Shown here piece after piece: positions 47,185 to 58,290 of a stretch of 64,000 bases of DNA. The position numbers were made by a program, and so were the translations under genes. Below the pieces are notes generated by a model that saw only the letters and a program-made list of their open reading frames with translations, was not told where the DNA came from and searched no databases. Source of the stretch: Periplaneta americana. Lineage: Eukaryota > Arthropoda > Insecta > Blattodea > Blattidae. Location of the stretch: contig NC_091119.1 in the NCBI RefSeq assembly GCF_040183065.1, forward strand, positions 197,400,543 to 197,464,542. Reading direction: 5' to 3'. How positions within the stretch are numbered: the first letter of the stretch is position 1; each line of letters opens with the position of its first letter.

Positions 47185-47678
47185 CACTTTCCCCTAACAT
47201 GCCTTTAATTTGGACAGGTGGATAGGTAGAAGGTCTGTAGTAGGCTACATGTACAGGTGTTTTGTGAATGAGCTACTGTATTTGTGTTTTGTGGTGATCT
47301 GTGAAGTGCTGTAATGCCCCCGACTAAATGTTCGAGAAGAGATCTTGCGGCACAGTGGATCAAGGGAAAAGAATATCTTGGAACAGATGGTGAAGTAATT
47401 TATTGTGATTGTTGCAGTGAATATGTAAATATTACTACTTTTAGTACAAATTAAATATTTAGGATAATATAGGCCTATTTTAGAAAACATTATTTCCGTC
47501 AACCTTGAACATATTGCATGTGAATTTGGTGTACTTGGTCAGTGCTTGGCATGCAGGCAGTCAGTTCATCTGATAAAATCACTAGTTCTAGATCATCATG
47601 GCATTAAGAAGAAAAAAAAAAAAAATAAATGAGTGAAATATAGGCTTATGTAAAACTTTCATTATCAAAATATTGACT
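47185..47678. other. unassigned stretch
   Basis: No feature recognised. The + strand frame at about 47310 (MPPTKCSRRDLAAQWIKGKE, then CDCCSEY) looks like the N-terminus of a BED/hAT-type protein but is only about 45 codons long. Confidence 0.35.
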
Positions 47679-47820
47679 TACAGTAGCGTGCAAATTAATC
47701 CGAACACGACATATTTTTACATTTTCTGTCATTGTTGGCCTCACAGCTGCTCATACCGCTTTAATTGACATCTGTAGTACGTGTAATTCCATTGTTGAAG
47801 GTCTGTCATTATTTTTTTAT

Positions 47821-48711
47821 GTTGTTGTTTTCTAATGCCAGGCGTTTGACAATAAAGTCATTTGACCTCTTGCACTCCAATATTTTTCAAAGATATTATC
47901 ATGACCAGCCACTGAAGCACAGATTTTGAGGTGTTCCGAATCCATTTTTTGGTTTGAGTTGCACAATGGACAGTTAGGGGACTGATATATTCCAATTCTA
48001 TGCAGGTGTTTGGCCAAACAATCATGGCCTGTTGCCAATCTAAATGCAGCTACAGACGATTTTCGTGGTAAATCGGGAATTAACTGTGGATTTTGATGCA
48101 GAGAGTTCCATTTTTTCCCTTGGGATTGTGTTATCAAATTTTGTTTGTTGAAGTCTAAGTATGTAGATTTAATAAATCTTTTCACAGAGTAATACGTAGA
48201 TTTAGTAACAGGTCTGTAAGTAACAGTGCTGCCCTTCTTTGCTAAAGCATCCGCATTCTCGTTTCCCAGGATTCCACAATGGGATGGTATCCATTGGAAT
48301 ACAAATTCTTTTATTGAGTGATATTAATTGAGAGAGCATTTTAGTTATTTCTGCTGTTTGAGATGAAGGTGTGTGTTTAGAGACTATTGATAGAATAGCT
48401 GCTTTGGAGTCTGACAATATAACTGCATTTTTAAATTTACTGATGTGGCATAGAAGATTCCTGAGACTTTCACTTATTGCAATGATTTCTCCATCAAAAC
48501 TTGTTGTTCCATACCCAAGAGATCTATAAAGTGAGAAGAGACAGCACGTAACACCTGCACGGGCACCTTATTCTCTGGAGATCAAGGATCCGTCAGTGTA
48601 TAAATGAAACCAGTTTTGTGGAGGTATCTAATATTAATTGTCTCTAAAGACAATTGTTTTAGTATTTCAGTGTTTACTTCTGATTTCAGTATTTCTTCTG
48701 TTAAATTTATT
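47821..48711 (-). mobile_element. 5'-truncated LINE with RNase H domain, second copy
   Basis: Same family as 27592-29323; minus strand. Flanked by an ATTATTTTTTTAT repeat (47808-47820; 48712-48725 with one more T), so it inserted into the Tc1 element. It codes SDSKAAILSIVSKHTPSSQT, a shifted WIPSHCGILGNENAD region, RKSSVAAFRLATGHDCLAKH and CPLCNSNQKMDSEHLKIC. Multiple frame breaks. Confidence 0.88.
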
Positions 48712-48824
48712 ATTATTTTTTTTATAATATGTGACATTTTGCCTGTCGCTTTGTACTTATAAGCATTTCAGTTGTGTTGGAAACTTAATACTGCAATCCT
48801 GTGTACATTCTGTCGTCTTCACAA

Positions 48825-49833
48825 ATGGTTACAACGCCACGAAAACGGTCTAAAATTATAACATTAGCAGAGCATTCTTCTATGACACAGAGGCAAATTG
48901 CTGCAGAATGTCACATCGGTTTGGCTACTGTTAATTCGATCATAAAACGATACAGGGAGACTGGATCCATCACACCCCAGAAAAAAGGAAACTGTGGCCG
49001 GAAAAGGAAGACTTCACCTGCAGATGATCGTTTAATTGTCAGGAAAAGTAAATTAAATCCTAGACTAACTGCTGTCGACTTAACCTGCGAGTTAATGGCT
49101 ACCACTGGGGCGAATATTCACGTCACAACAGTGCGGCGTAGGCTTTTGGAAGCTGGACGAAGGGCTCGTAAGCCTATTAAGAAGCAACTGCTAACCCCTG
49201 TTATGTGCAAAAAACGCTTAATGTGGGCAAAATTACATCAACACTGGACAGTGAATGACTGGAAGAATGTACTTTTTTCCGATGAGTCTCATTTCGAGGT
49301 CCACTGCCACCGTGTTTCTTACATATGGAAAGGATCCAAAAAAGTAACAGCAGCTCATCTCCAACAAGCACCCAAATACCCCCCCCCCCAAAGTAATGTT
49401 CTGGGGTTGTTTTACACATGAAGGGCCTGGAGCATTAATACCTATCAAGGGAATGATGAATTCTGACAAATATATTCACTTATTGGAAACCAGAATCGTA
49501 CCCCAGCTGCAAAAATCATTTCCGAATGTCAGAGGTGTGTTCCAACAAGACCTGGCACCATGCCATACGTCTCGAAAAACTACAGAATTCTTCAACAAGA
49601 AGAATATTCAGGTACTCCCCTGGCCAGGCAACTCACCCGACATCAACCCCATTGAGAACTTGTGGTCAATTTGCAAAAGAAGAATGCAAAAAATGAAGAT
49701 GATGATTTCTGCCCTCATTGGTGTATGGTTTCGCGATGAAGAAATGAAGAATATTTGTGGGAAATTAGTGGAATCCATGCCAAATCGTCTCAGAGCTGTT
49801 ATTAGGAACAAGGGAGGCCAAATAGATTACTGA
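48825..49833 (+). pseudogene. Tc1-like transposase, one frameshift
   Basis: Starts MVTTPRKRSKIITLAEH with the two HTH units of the Paired-like DNA-binding domain (SMTQRQIAAECHIGLATVNS; AVDLTCELMATTGANIHVTT) and a GRKRKTSP linker. Catalytic triad: Asp in VLFSDESHF, Asp in QQDLAPCHTS, Glu in SPDINPIENLW, with 34 residues between the last two, the DD34E signature. QQDLAPCH differs from the usual QQDNAPCH. An 11-C run at 49379-49389 shifts the frame before MFWGCF; this may be a real mutation or a homopolymer sequencing error. It is otherwise full length (about 336 residues). Confidence 0.92.
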
Positions 49834-49919
49834 GGTATGTCTTAGATTCTTTTTTTATCCCGTTTGAGTGTTTTTGCATAAGTAATTACGTTGTTCAGAT
49901 TAATTTGCATGCTACTGTA

Positions 49920-50139
49920 TTTTACGATTTGATAGTGCATGAAAATCCTGTCTGAAGTAATGATACTGGATGTTCACTAAAAAATTTCTTAACCAAAACC
50001 TATATAAGGAATTGATTGGTTGTACTTCATGTTCCAGAACAAAACGGAAGTAGAGGTAACTAGCTGAACTTTGAATATTCATATTAGAACCTAGATCTTA
50101 TGCGATATCTAGGTATAGGACTTTTAAAAGAAGCAACTG
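49920..50139. other. unassigned stretch
   Basis: No feature recognised. Confidence 0.4.
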
Positions 50140-50560
50140 CAGTATTACTAAATTATTTTTGCATTTGTATATTTGTTGTGAATGCAGAAAAGTGATATCT
50201 CATGTAAGAAAATTAAAACGAAACTTTATTCTTCAATGGATCCCATCACATTGTGGTTTGATTGAAAATGAATCTGCTGCACAGAAATCCTGCAAAAAAA
50301 TTCAAAGAAGTTTATCCTACTATTCTGTAAAACTGCTAATCAAGGGAAAATTTCAATGAATGCACATATAGAACTGCAAAAACAATGCTGAAGGCAAGAA
50401 GTAATCCAGGAATTGTTCAATTACCGCAAAAATCTGCAGTTGCAATGTACTGATTAATTACAAGTCATGACTGTCTGGCAGAACATCTACACAAGATTGT
50501 AATACTTAACTCTTCCTTTTGTGTGTTCTTATGCAATTCTAATTAACCTGTGAACTTAGA
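50140..50560 (+). pseudogene. decayed LINE RNase H fragment
   Basis: Plus strand: VRKLKRNFILQWIPSHCGLI then ENES, the WIPSHCG box of RNase H, followed in other frames by KSAVAMYRLITSHDCLAEHL-like sequence. Same LINE family as 27592-29323, strongly degraded. Confidence 0.7.
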
Positions 50561-50599
50561 ACATTTATGAAGATATAGACCCCTACAATAGTAATATAC

Positions 50600-50740
50600 A
50601 TTACAAGAGCGGTATGTTGACGTTTTCATGTTCGAGGAAAAGATTGAAAAAGCGAAACGTAGTTGAGCTTTTTTAATTTCCGAGAACATGAAAACAAACA
50701 TACTGCTCGTGTATCGTACATTATTTTGTGCGAAGATAGT
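50600..50740. repeat. short hairpin element
   Basis: ATTACAAGAGCGGTATGTTG ... GTTTTCATGTTC is repeated inverted as GAACATGAAAACAAACATAC ... GCTCGTGTATCGTACAT, a stem of about 45 bp around a short loop. Confidence 0.6.
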
Positions 50741-51416
50741 TTATTACATACCTGAAAGACGAATTTATAATTAGTTGCAATGAAATCTCCATGTTGGTTT
50801 CTGTTTAATGACGGCAACTTCGGAAAACCAAAATATCTTTCTTCAACATTGTTGCTATAAAATGTTTTGTGTGTTTACTATACTCCAGCAGGCCGTGATA
50901 TACGTCTGTCTTTTTTTTCCCCCAGTCTATAAATGCGAATTTAAAACAAACGGTAAGGTTATGTAATGATTTATTTTTCATTTTAATATTTTAACAATAT
51001 TATTTATATAACATATTGCAGTAATAACATCGGCATCTGGAATCTTGTTGATTTTTTCACGGCTTCCTTAATGTTACTTGTATCAGGAATGCAATAAGTT
51101 TCGTGGAGTAGTAGACTTTACTTAATTTTTGCAAATATTTAAAAACAATAATTAACATTGCAATTTAGGTGAAATTGCAGTGGTAAGTTTCCAATTTATA
51201 ATTATTACTATGTTAAACGTCTCTAAAAATAATATGTTAAAAGCCTAAAGCAGTAAAATGAATGTCGCGCTTAAGCGGTAAGAAGAGGGGAAATTGTTAT
51301 GTGTGTTACGTTGGTAATACTGAATGTGGTATTTCACACTTACTGCATATTGGTTCTGTGCGGTAAACAAGCAAATATGCACGATCTCGCACAAAAGGAG
51401 ATTCTGTACGTAAAAA
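50741..51416. other. unassigned stretch
   Basis: AT-rich; no feature recognised. Confidence 0.4.
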
Positions 51417-51486
51417 AAAATACTGGAGTGCAAGAGAACTAATGGCTTTGTTGCCAAACGTCTAGGCATTTGAACAACATCATCAT
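51417..51486 (+). mobile_element. 3' terminal fragment of the RNase H LINE family
   Basis: TACTGGAGTGCAAGAGAACT then GGCTTTGTTGCCAAACG matches the last 70 bp (reverse complement) of 47821-48711 and 27592-29323. It keeps only the 3' UTR end. Confidence 0.7.
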
Positions 51487-52079
51487 ATTGGTAATAATGA
51501 ATTTCTAATGTATTTTTTTTTTGTAATATGTTAAAGAAAATATCTCTCCTAATATTGTCAGAAAGTACCTGGTTTGTTGTAATAATATATTTCGAATATT
51601 TTTATTTTGTAATAGTTAAAGAAAATATTTCTCTCACTGTTGTCAAAGGCTTTAGCATAGTAAATATTAATGGAGTGTCTGAAATGAACAAACACATACA
51701 CAGATTTAAAACTTTAAAGCCTGCAGTTGTGCTACTGACTTTCTGTCGCATAATCTGCTGATAAGGAAAAGTCTCTAGAAGAGTCACTCATTACTGTAGA
51801 TTGTTATTACTAGACTTTCGTGGAATTGCCACGAGAATCGTATGGTTTACTATGCACGCAGTATAGACTGTATGAGAAGAGGACGTGCAACGGATGGAGT
51901 ACCGGTATGCCTCTAATGTAAATACTGAGCAGTATACTGCGGTTACAATAAAACTTGTATCCTGCATTCAAGAAATATAATGAATGATCATTGAAGTAGG
52001 AAATGTCTAAACATGTAAATACACAATTATTTTGTAGTGAGATATATTAACTCTTAAAATGTAATGTAAGATACTCACA
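51487..52079. other. unassigned stretch
   Basis: No feature recognised. Confidence 0.4.
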
Positions 52080-52790
52080 TCATCCTTGAATATGTGCATT
52101 GCAGTGAACAGTTACGTACATTTTGAGCGACTGCAAAGTGAACCTCCGATGGTCACTCAAACACTTTTTATATTGGGAAAATGTACGTTCAACATCACAC
52201 GATGTAGTAGGTGCATATTTGAAGAACCGAAAGTCACTACTTTTTAGTACACCAACTTCAGACATCTTGTCGTGACCTGATAGCATGTCATTTATAATAC
52301 GAAGTTGTGAATAGGAGAATTTTTAGCACTAATGTTCCCAACTTACATTTCACTTTTTCTGAAATTAGTGAATTGTTATTTTGGATAACGGTTTGTGATA
52401 CGTTATACAGTACACTATATTAAGGGCTTCTGAGAATTGTAGTTTAGACGATTCTAACAGGATGATGCTTTTGGACACGATTTTAAAATTAGACTCAATT
52501 AACAGAATATCTTCCAATAGCTGTTCAGAAGGCAATGATTTTACAGCTGCAACAGCGGAACTGTCTGTGCTATCCAATGCATCAGTTACCTCCATTATTT
52601 TGCCGTAATATTCTGCATAATAATGAACGGCATCCAACCACGTTCCCCAACGGGTCAAGACTGGCTGCGGGGGTAAGGGTATTCCAGGGGCAATTATTTG
52701 GAACAGCAACACTCTCATTGTAGTATGTTTGATTGAATTCTTGTCTGCACTGAACAAATGTTAAGCTTTGACTATTCCAACCACAGTAAT
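52080..52790 (-). pseudogene. decayed hAT transposase (related to copies 1-3)
   Basis: Minus strand: [20 protein letters not shown] and VHYYAEYYGKIMEVTDALDS correspond to residues 295-330 of the intact transposase; further on, YAPTTSCDVERTFSQYKKCL with DHRRFTLQSLK corresponds to its C-terminal dimerisation motif. Frame breaks lie between. It is an older, distinct member of the same hAT group; termini not found. Confidence 0.82.
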
Positions 52791-53172
52791 GCAAAAACAA
52801 GTGCTCACATAGGTATACATTAGCTGTAGCTGCTCTATCTATTTGGACCGGTCACAACTCTTAACATAAACTGCTTATACTACGAGACCGGGTGGTCGCT
52901 CACCTCCTCTATACTACCATACATCGGCAACCTGATAGCATGCTGCGTGTGGCAATTCAACGAAGTCTAGTTATTACATTAAAATATAAATAAAACACAT
53001 AGCTTTATTTAAAAATGTCATTTTTTCACTAGAATCTCCTAGGTCAAAGCATGCAGTCTGCTACGATTGTTTTCGTCTTGTACACTGCCAGTCTCATTCA
53101 GTTCTCTAAAATTGTATTCATTGTTACAAGTTATCTGTTTATACAACTACTGCTAACTATCGATCGTCTTAA
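52791..53172. other. unassigned stretch
   Basis: No feature recognised. Confidence 0.4.
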
Positions 53173-53180
53173 GTGCGATG

Positions 53181-54217
53181 CAGGGGCGGCTTTTGGGGTA
53201 GTGCCAGTGTGCCATGGCACCACCAATGAAAGAAACAAAAATAATATCCTAGAAAGCAGTTGTAATAGTTTATACATTTTATTTGTATTTCATTTGAACG
53301 AGCGCACGCACATATCCGGATGCACTCTTGCAGCGTTTTTCCGAATGTTGGAGCCACTTCGCTGCTGCACTACCTGCGTCCATATAACACTGTACAAAAG
53401 GCTACTGCTTCTAGTTTATTTGCGTTTCTTATGGCAGACTTTGAGCCGAATTCAATTTGACTCAGTAGTTAATATTCCGCCTGCTAGAGCACAGTAATGC
53501 AGAAATTTCGCTAGATGGCAGGGTTGTTGGAGACGTTATTTGTCTATGAGTTAGAGTTCCGCGCCAAATGTTAATGTAATGTTGCCAATTCAAAACTAAT
53601 GCACATAACTTGGATTTGAATGTGTAAATTATTATCCATTTAGCTATATTGAACGCAGAGATAGTCATGGTTCTTTTTAGAAAGATAAATTATTTTTTCA
53701 TATTATGTAAAACTGTTTGTTAACGTTGTGTAATATTTGTTTCATTTTGCGGCAACTAAATATCGCTACACGTTGCTATAGTATTGATGCTTCTGTTAAC
53801 GATACATGAGATCTGTGCAGGACATGAACATGTGTTATTCAGGCCGCTGCCTTGGATTCATCGGCCTGTTAAATAAAGTGCAAACGTGTTTGTTTATTAT
53901 CTATGCCATTGTTTATCTCGTGTGTTTTTGCCAGTAATTTTACTAGTTATAAAAGTTATTTATAGTTGACTAACAATACTGTGAAAGTTGTGCATTATCT
54001 GTATCTGTAAATTTCGTTATTAGTTTCGGAAATGTTATTGTAACTGTTACTAGATACATTATTAACTGTACGCCTGATAAAATATCTGGTTTAATTAATG
54101 TGTTTTATTTAATATAATGCAAATGTGAACTGCGATTATTAATTTCACTAGGGTAATTTGCGTAAAACTTTCTTCATTTTTGGCACCATCACCAGAATGT
54201 CTCACCGGCCGCCACTG
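53181..54217. mobile_element. hAT-type element with CAGGGGCGGC/CAGTGGCGGC ends
   Basis: Left CAGGGGCGGCTTTTGGGG, right (inverted) CAGTGGCGGCCGGTGAGAC, and a perfect 8-bp duplication GTGCGATG (53173-53180 and 54218-54225). No recognisable transposase. Confidence 0.9.
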
Positions 54218-54225
54218 GTGCGATG

Positions 54226-55058
54226 CAATCGATATATGAATTAGTCATTGCCCATACATCATTATGTATTCTATCGATTATTTCAGCATTCGAGCTGGCG
54301 CACCTTTAATACACGGTTTTCTTTTCTCACCAAAATTTTTTCCTTGCATAAAGGACGCATCCCAGTTTTTTGTTATAAAAAAAAAAAAATTGCGTCTATT
54401 ACGCGGGAGAGATAATTTGTATAAACAAAAGCCGCCCTAAATAAGGGTTCGAAAGATCGGCCTACTAATCAATTCATAAAGAATAATAAGTAAACAAAAC
54501 AATTTTGTGACACTTGGGGAGAAAGAAAAAAACATTAAGATAAGGAAACATAGGAAATCATTTACAAGAAAAATTTTGTTGGGTACAAATGATTACTAAT
54601 TATAGCTAAATTACAGAATATTCGGAATTTGCACAACTGAGTTTATATATTGCACCTTTCAAATAAGCATTACTTTCTCCAAGCTTGTTCGGAATGACGA
54701 TGTTTAACTTATTGCATGTTTTGTGTGCCACATTTTTCTTTCTTAAAGAAGTTACTTAATTTGTTACTTATTTTCCCATTATAAGTCATGGTGACCCATG
54801 TTTTTGCTTTCTTAGTGTCCATTAGTTGAAAGGTAGTTTGTGTCTGGTTTTTTTGTGTTCCAATGCTCTTATTGACATTGTTAAATAAATATACATCTTG
54901 ATTACACAACTTTTAACACTACATCACTTCGGAAAATGTATTATGTCTTTCACGTGTTAAATTTAACACGTGAAAGGAACATAATACGTTTTCCGAAGTT
55001 AAATAAATACTAATATGTACTATATCAAAAGACTGCTGATATCGGCACTTTTTTTCAG
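54226..55058. other. unassigned end of the PI31 intron
   Basis: No clear element. At 54933-54993 a short inverted repeat (AAAATGTATTATGTCTTTCA against TGAAAGGAACATAATACGTT) forms a hairpin. Ends in the CTTTTTTTCAG acceptor. Confidence 0.5.
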
Positions 55059-55137
55059 GGGAAGTATTCCTCCAGGTGCTCGTTTTGACCCATTTGGTCC
55101 TCCAAATATTGATGTGAAAGAGATCCCAGAGGAATAA
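55059..55137 (+). CDS. PI31: PI31 proteasome regulator, last in-frame exon
   Basis: After a TTTTTTTCAG acceptor the exon completes the Arg codon and codes GSIPPGARFDPFGPP, the most conserved segment of the PI31 C-terminus, then NIDVKEIPEE and a TAA stop at 55135-55137. A canonical AATAAA follows at 55277-55282, fitting a terminal exon. The usual C-terminal hydrophobic-Tyr-X proteasome-binding tail is not encoded in this frame. Shifting the frame by one base near 55117-55119 gives RDPRGIRFGASDADYY, which looks more like a PI31 tail than the in-frame end does, so a one-base deletion (real or sequencing error) or a further exon is possible. Confidence 0.8.
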
Positions 55138-55276
55138 GATTCGGAGCATCTGATGCAGATTATTATCAGCCAAGTATTCTGTCCTTTGTGGCAGGTCCAC
55201 AAATGGTGAGAAGATTTTTTGAAATGTATACATACAGAATAAGACTGATTTTATATATTATCACCCCAATTTCGAG
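55138..55276 (+). other. probable PI31 3' UTR
   Basis: Sequence between the in-frame stop and the AATAAA signal; it includes the alternative-frame continuation mentioned for the exon. Confidence 0.45.
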
Positions 55277-55282
55277 AATAAA
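55277..55282 (+). promoter_or_regulatory. candidate polyadenylation signal
   Basis: Exact AATAAA about 140 bases after the PI31 stop. In AT-rich DNA such a hexamer also occurs by chance; the position is the support. Confidence 0.5.
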
Positions 55283-55829
55283 GTAACTTGGGACTTGAGG
55301 GGAATATTTTATTTAATGGATGAGAGAAAAAGTTGAACAGTTAATACTGCAAATTTGGAACAAACAGGATGCAATAACACTGCGCCATCTGAGGCATTGT
55401 GAATAGTAGAATTGGGTACACTTTCAGCCGTACAGTATCTGTTTGATTGGCAGTTTTCACTCCAGTCGTTCACCATAACTACGCTGCTGTTTGCTGCCAA
55501 ACAGTGTTAGGTTGAGCCACTTATAAGAGCAACTTATCCAGTTACCTTATTTACAGCAAATGTTGAAAATGATCCCTTTGGCACGCACACACTCATTATC
55601 TTCAACTGATAGCAAAATTAAACTACAAAAATTTAATCTACTGCCTTTATTCCTAGAAATAAGCTTGATGTACTGAAGTTGTTTTATATGGTTTTCATCT
55701 ATAAGCAATTTTGTGATATTTCGTGCAGATGCTAAAGATTTAGACAATCCAATCTCTTGAGCAAGACATTGTAAGTGATTTTGTTTGTGTATGTTTTAAT
55801 CATTCATCTATCTCGTCTTGTTTCTGCTC
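55283..55829. other. unassigned stretch
   Basis: No feature recognised. Confidence 0.4.
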
Positions 55830-56665
55830 TGTTAAAACCCGGTGTTTCATGTTTTGCTTCTTTTCATGTAATGTTCCTGACTCGCTAAAATTTCTGTGTC
55901 TAATTTCGGTGTGGTTTGGGTTCAGTCAAATGGAAAAATATTTGTGCCTCACCAGTTGAAGAGTTATAAAATGTTATAATGAAATGTATGTAAATAATAA
56001 TTGTAGGCCTAATTAAATTATTATAAACTCTTCCAGTGGTGAAACACGAATCTTCTTGTGTTTGGTTAAACCTGAACCACACTGAAACTAGGCACTGAAA
56101 ATTTCTTCTTTCTTCTTCAATATTCTCCATTATGAAATAATTGGCAAACCATGCCTTTTTGCCATATATACAATAGTGTTATTTGAGGATTAACCTCGAC
56201 AGCCCTTATTATTTTCACTTTCTGTTTGTTAGTAAATTTTTTCCATTTAGCCGCCATTATAAAAATGTGTAAACAGCATAAACTAACAAAAAACTTGGAA
56301 ACAGGATCCGCACAACTCGCGAGAACAAAGCAAGTAAAGCAACCACTCTGTGAAAGCAACGCAAAGCAAGACCATAAAGAACGATGCAGAAAACTGTCGT
56401 CACATGGCACCACATTACTATCGATTGAGGTGTGCTATCGAATATGCTGGTACTATTGTTTATTGAAAATCAAATCGATATTTCTGACTTCATCATCACA
56501 AAATCTACTTGAAAAATATTCCTTGAAAGCGGGATTTTCCTTAAATCGCGTTTCCTTAAATGTGGGAATTAATTAAATTATTCTTATGGTAATTTGGCTC
56601 AGACTCTGTAGATCATTCTTTAAAAACGGGAATTCCTTAAAAACCAGAATGTTAAAATGGGGTTT
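55830..56665 (-). mobile_element. decayed pogo/Tigger-like transposon
   Basis: The right end (56640-56665), read on the minus strand, is CAGTAAAACCCCATTTTAAC, like Tigger termini; a weaker counterpart GTTAAAACCCGG lies near 55833. A minus frame at about 56117-56265 reads MAAKWKKFTNKQKVKIIRAV, the N-terminal HTH of this transposase group. No catalytic part remains. Confidence 0.55.
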
Positions 56666-57109
56666 TACTGTGTTTCACAAAGACAGAAACATTAAATCAT
56701 TCAACTGTCCGGCTGGCATATGTCACACCCAATAACACACAGCAGATAAGTCAACTCAAATGAATATCCTACTGTAGCACTGAAATTGTTAGGCAAGAGC
56801 AAAGAAATTCTATGCACCATGGTGCCTATAAAGTTTTGTGTGTCGCATGAGTTTTTTTGTCGAGTTCAAAAATATTTTAAGACTTTGATTTCTTTTATGT
56901 TGCCGTGACTGATACATGATGTTAACAAAAACGGTCCTAGGAAGAAGTTCGAGTGAGTAATGTGTTTTTATTAACTAGTTCTAATTAGATATTGGATTTA
57001 TATACACTAAAATGTGCATGCATTTATGCTGTCAAAATCTTTAAAATATGCTATGTCATTTCGAAAACGTGCACTGAAGTTTTAATTTTAGGCTTACGCA
57101 TTTAGGTAC
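56666..57109. other. unassigned stretch
   Basis: No feature recognised. Confidence 0.4.
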
Positions 57110-57354
57110 TTACAATGTACATTCTTCCTTAGACATCATTCTGGTCGTTGCAATTAGATTTGAAGTACACAATGAATTTTCTCCAAATGCTGAGGTGGTA
57201 AGTTTATGACGTTTATCATTTAACACAAGTTTGCATGCTGAGAAGGACCTTTCCACGTCTACAGATGTTATTGAACAAAATTTGAAAGCACTTACTAGTT
57301 CTGGGGAAATTTCTTCTGGAAGCACATTTTCACCTTGACGATACTGTATTTATC

Positions 57355-57560
57355 CACAGAATATAAACACTTTGTCAGGATTTCTCCCTAAAACAGCGTA
57401 TAATATACCACTTAATTTTTCTGCCATGGTATGAAAGAAAAATTTCACAACCTCGAGCGGGAATCGAACCTGCGACTTCCTGTTGTCCGGTCAGGCGCTC
57501 TACCACTGAGCTATCGAGTTCGTCTCACGCCAAAGGCTTGGAATTATCCTTTCATACTGG
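57355..57560 (-). mobile_element. tRNA-derived SINE, family 4
   Basis: Minus strand: AACTCGATAGCTCAGTGGTA (A box), GTCGCAGGTTCGATTCCCGC (B box) and TCGAGGT closing most of an acceptor stem, followed by the body GTGAAATTTTTCTTTCATAC. The anticodon loop lacks T33 and the body continues far past the tRNA, so I call it a SINE head rather than a tRNA gene. Confidence 0.68.
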
Positions 57561-57638
57561 CGACTCTGTTATAGAGTACTGTCCATAGCGTCTGATCTAG
57601 TCAGCACTGCTTATGGCTTGAAAGAAACTTTACAAATA

Positions 57639-57790
57639 TAATCTTCATCTTACGATGTTTTGGTGACGTATACACGTCCGTTGATGTGACATATTAATGA
57701 ATTTAAATACTATTATCGTCACAATCATGCCATGATATGTCACATCAACGGATGTGTATATGTCACCAAAACATCGTAAGATGAAGATTA
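57639..57790. repeat. long hairpin (55-bp stem)
   Basis: AATCTTCATCTTACGATGTT through GACATAT on the left is mirrored by ATATGTCACATCAACGGATG through AAGATGAAGATT on the right, with about 40 bp of loop and only a few mismatches. Confidence 0.85.
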
Positions 57791-57976
57791 CATTTTCTGC
57801 ACAAGTTAAAGAAGTACCTTGAAGTTTATTCTCAACCTATTTGAGAATTGATAAAGATTCATGTAAAGACAAACCACATTTTTTTCGGTTTTTTTTTGTG
57901 GCTTCAGCTGTAACTCTGAAATGTGCCTTGATTACAGCAAGTATCTTTGCAAATATTCGGTATTAAAATATTCTGT

Positions 57977-58016
57977 GAAAGTGGTAGTGGTAGTGGTGGC
58001 GGTGGCAGTGGTAGCA
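57977..58016. repeat. (GGTAGT)n-like simple repeat
   Basis: Imperfect GGTGGC/GGTAGT run. Confidence 0.8.
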
Positions 58017-58290
58017 GTATGATTCCAAGCTGGACATTTTTGTAAATGTTCTTGATTCATCAGAAAGTCTTCTAATGTTGAACTGACAAAGGTTCAGTTG
58101 CATTTAGCGCACCAATGAATTCTTTAACTGCATTGAAATTATCTAAATAGAGAGAATAGCTTCAATCAATATACACCAGAAGGTAAGTATTGGCTCTGGG
58201 GGTAATGGGAGGTCTGTAATTTTTTTCTTCGTAAGCATTAACTTTGGAGGGTTCTCGCAAACACTCCTGCTTCCAACTGTAAATATGAAT

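Larger units (their letters stand above)
47681..49917 (+). mobile_element. Tc1/mariner transposon with a nested LINE
   Basis: Inverted termini CAGTAGC[G/A]TGCAAATTAATC flanked by TA (47679-47680, 49918-49919). Removing the LINE at 47821-48711 and its duplicated target leaves about 1.33 kb, the normal size of a Tc1-type element. Confidence 0.93.
37194..55058 (+). other. PI31 intron, 17.9 kb, transposon filled
   Basis: GT..AG intron in phase 2 holding LINEs, MITEs, Harbinger-type, Tc1 and hAT elements listed separately. Confidence 0.72.
57110..58290 (-). pseudogene. decayed hAT transposase, split by a SINE and a hairpin
   Basis: Minus strand: WKQECLREPSKVNAYEEK and a degraded RPPITP region at 58160-58290 correspond to the [20 protein letters not shown] region of the intact hAT; the C-terminal motif TSVDVERSFSACKLVLNDKR with HKLTTSAF lies at 57140-57290. 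Between them sit a tRNA-derived SINE and a long hairpin. A different, older hAT lineage than copies 1-3. Confidence 0.72.

Noticed and set aside
57462..57535. functional tRNA on the minus strand
   Set aside because: Acceptor and D arms look good, but the anticodon stem has a mismatch, T33 is missing and a SINE body follows.
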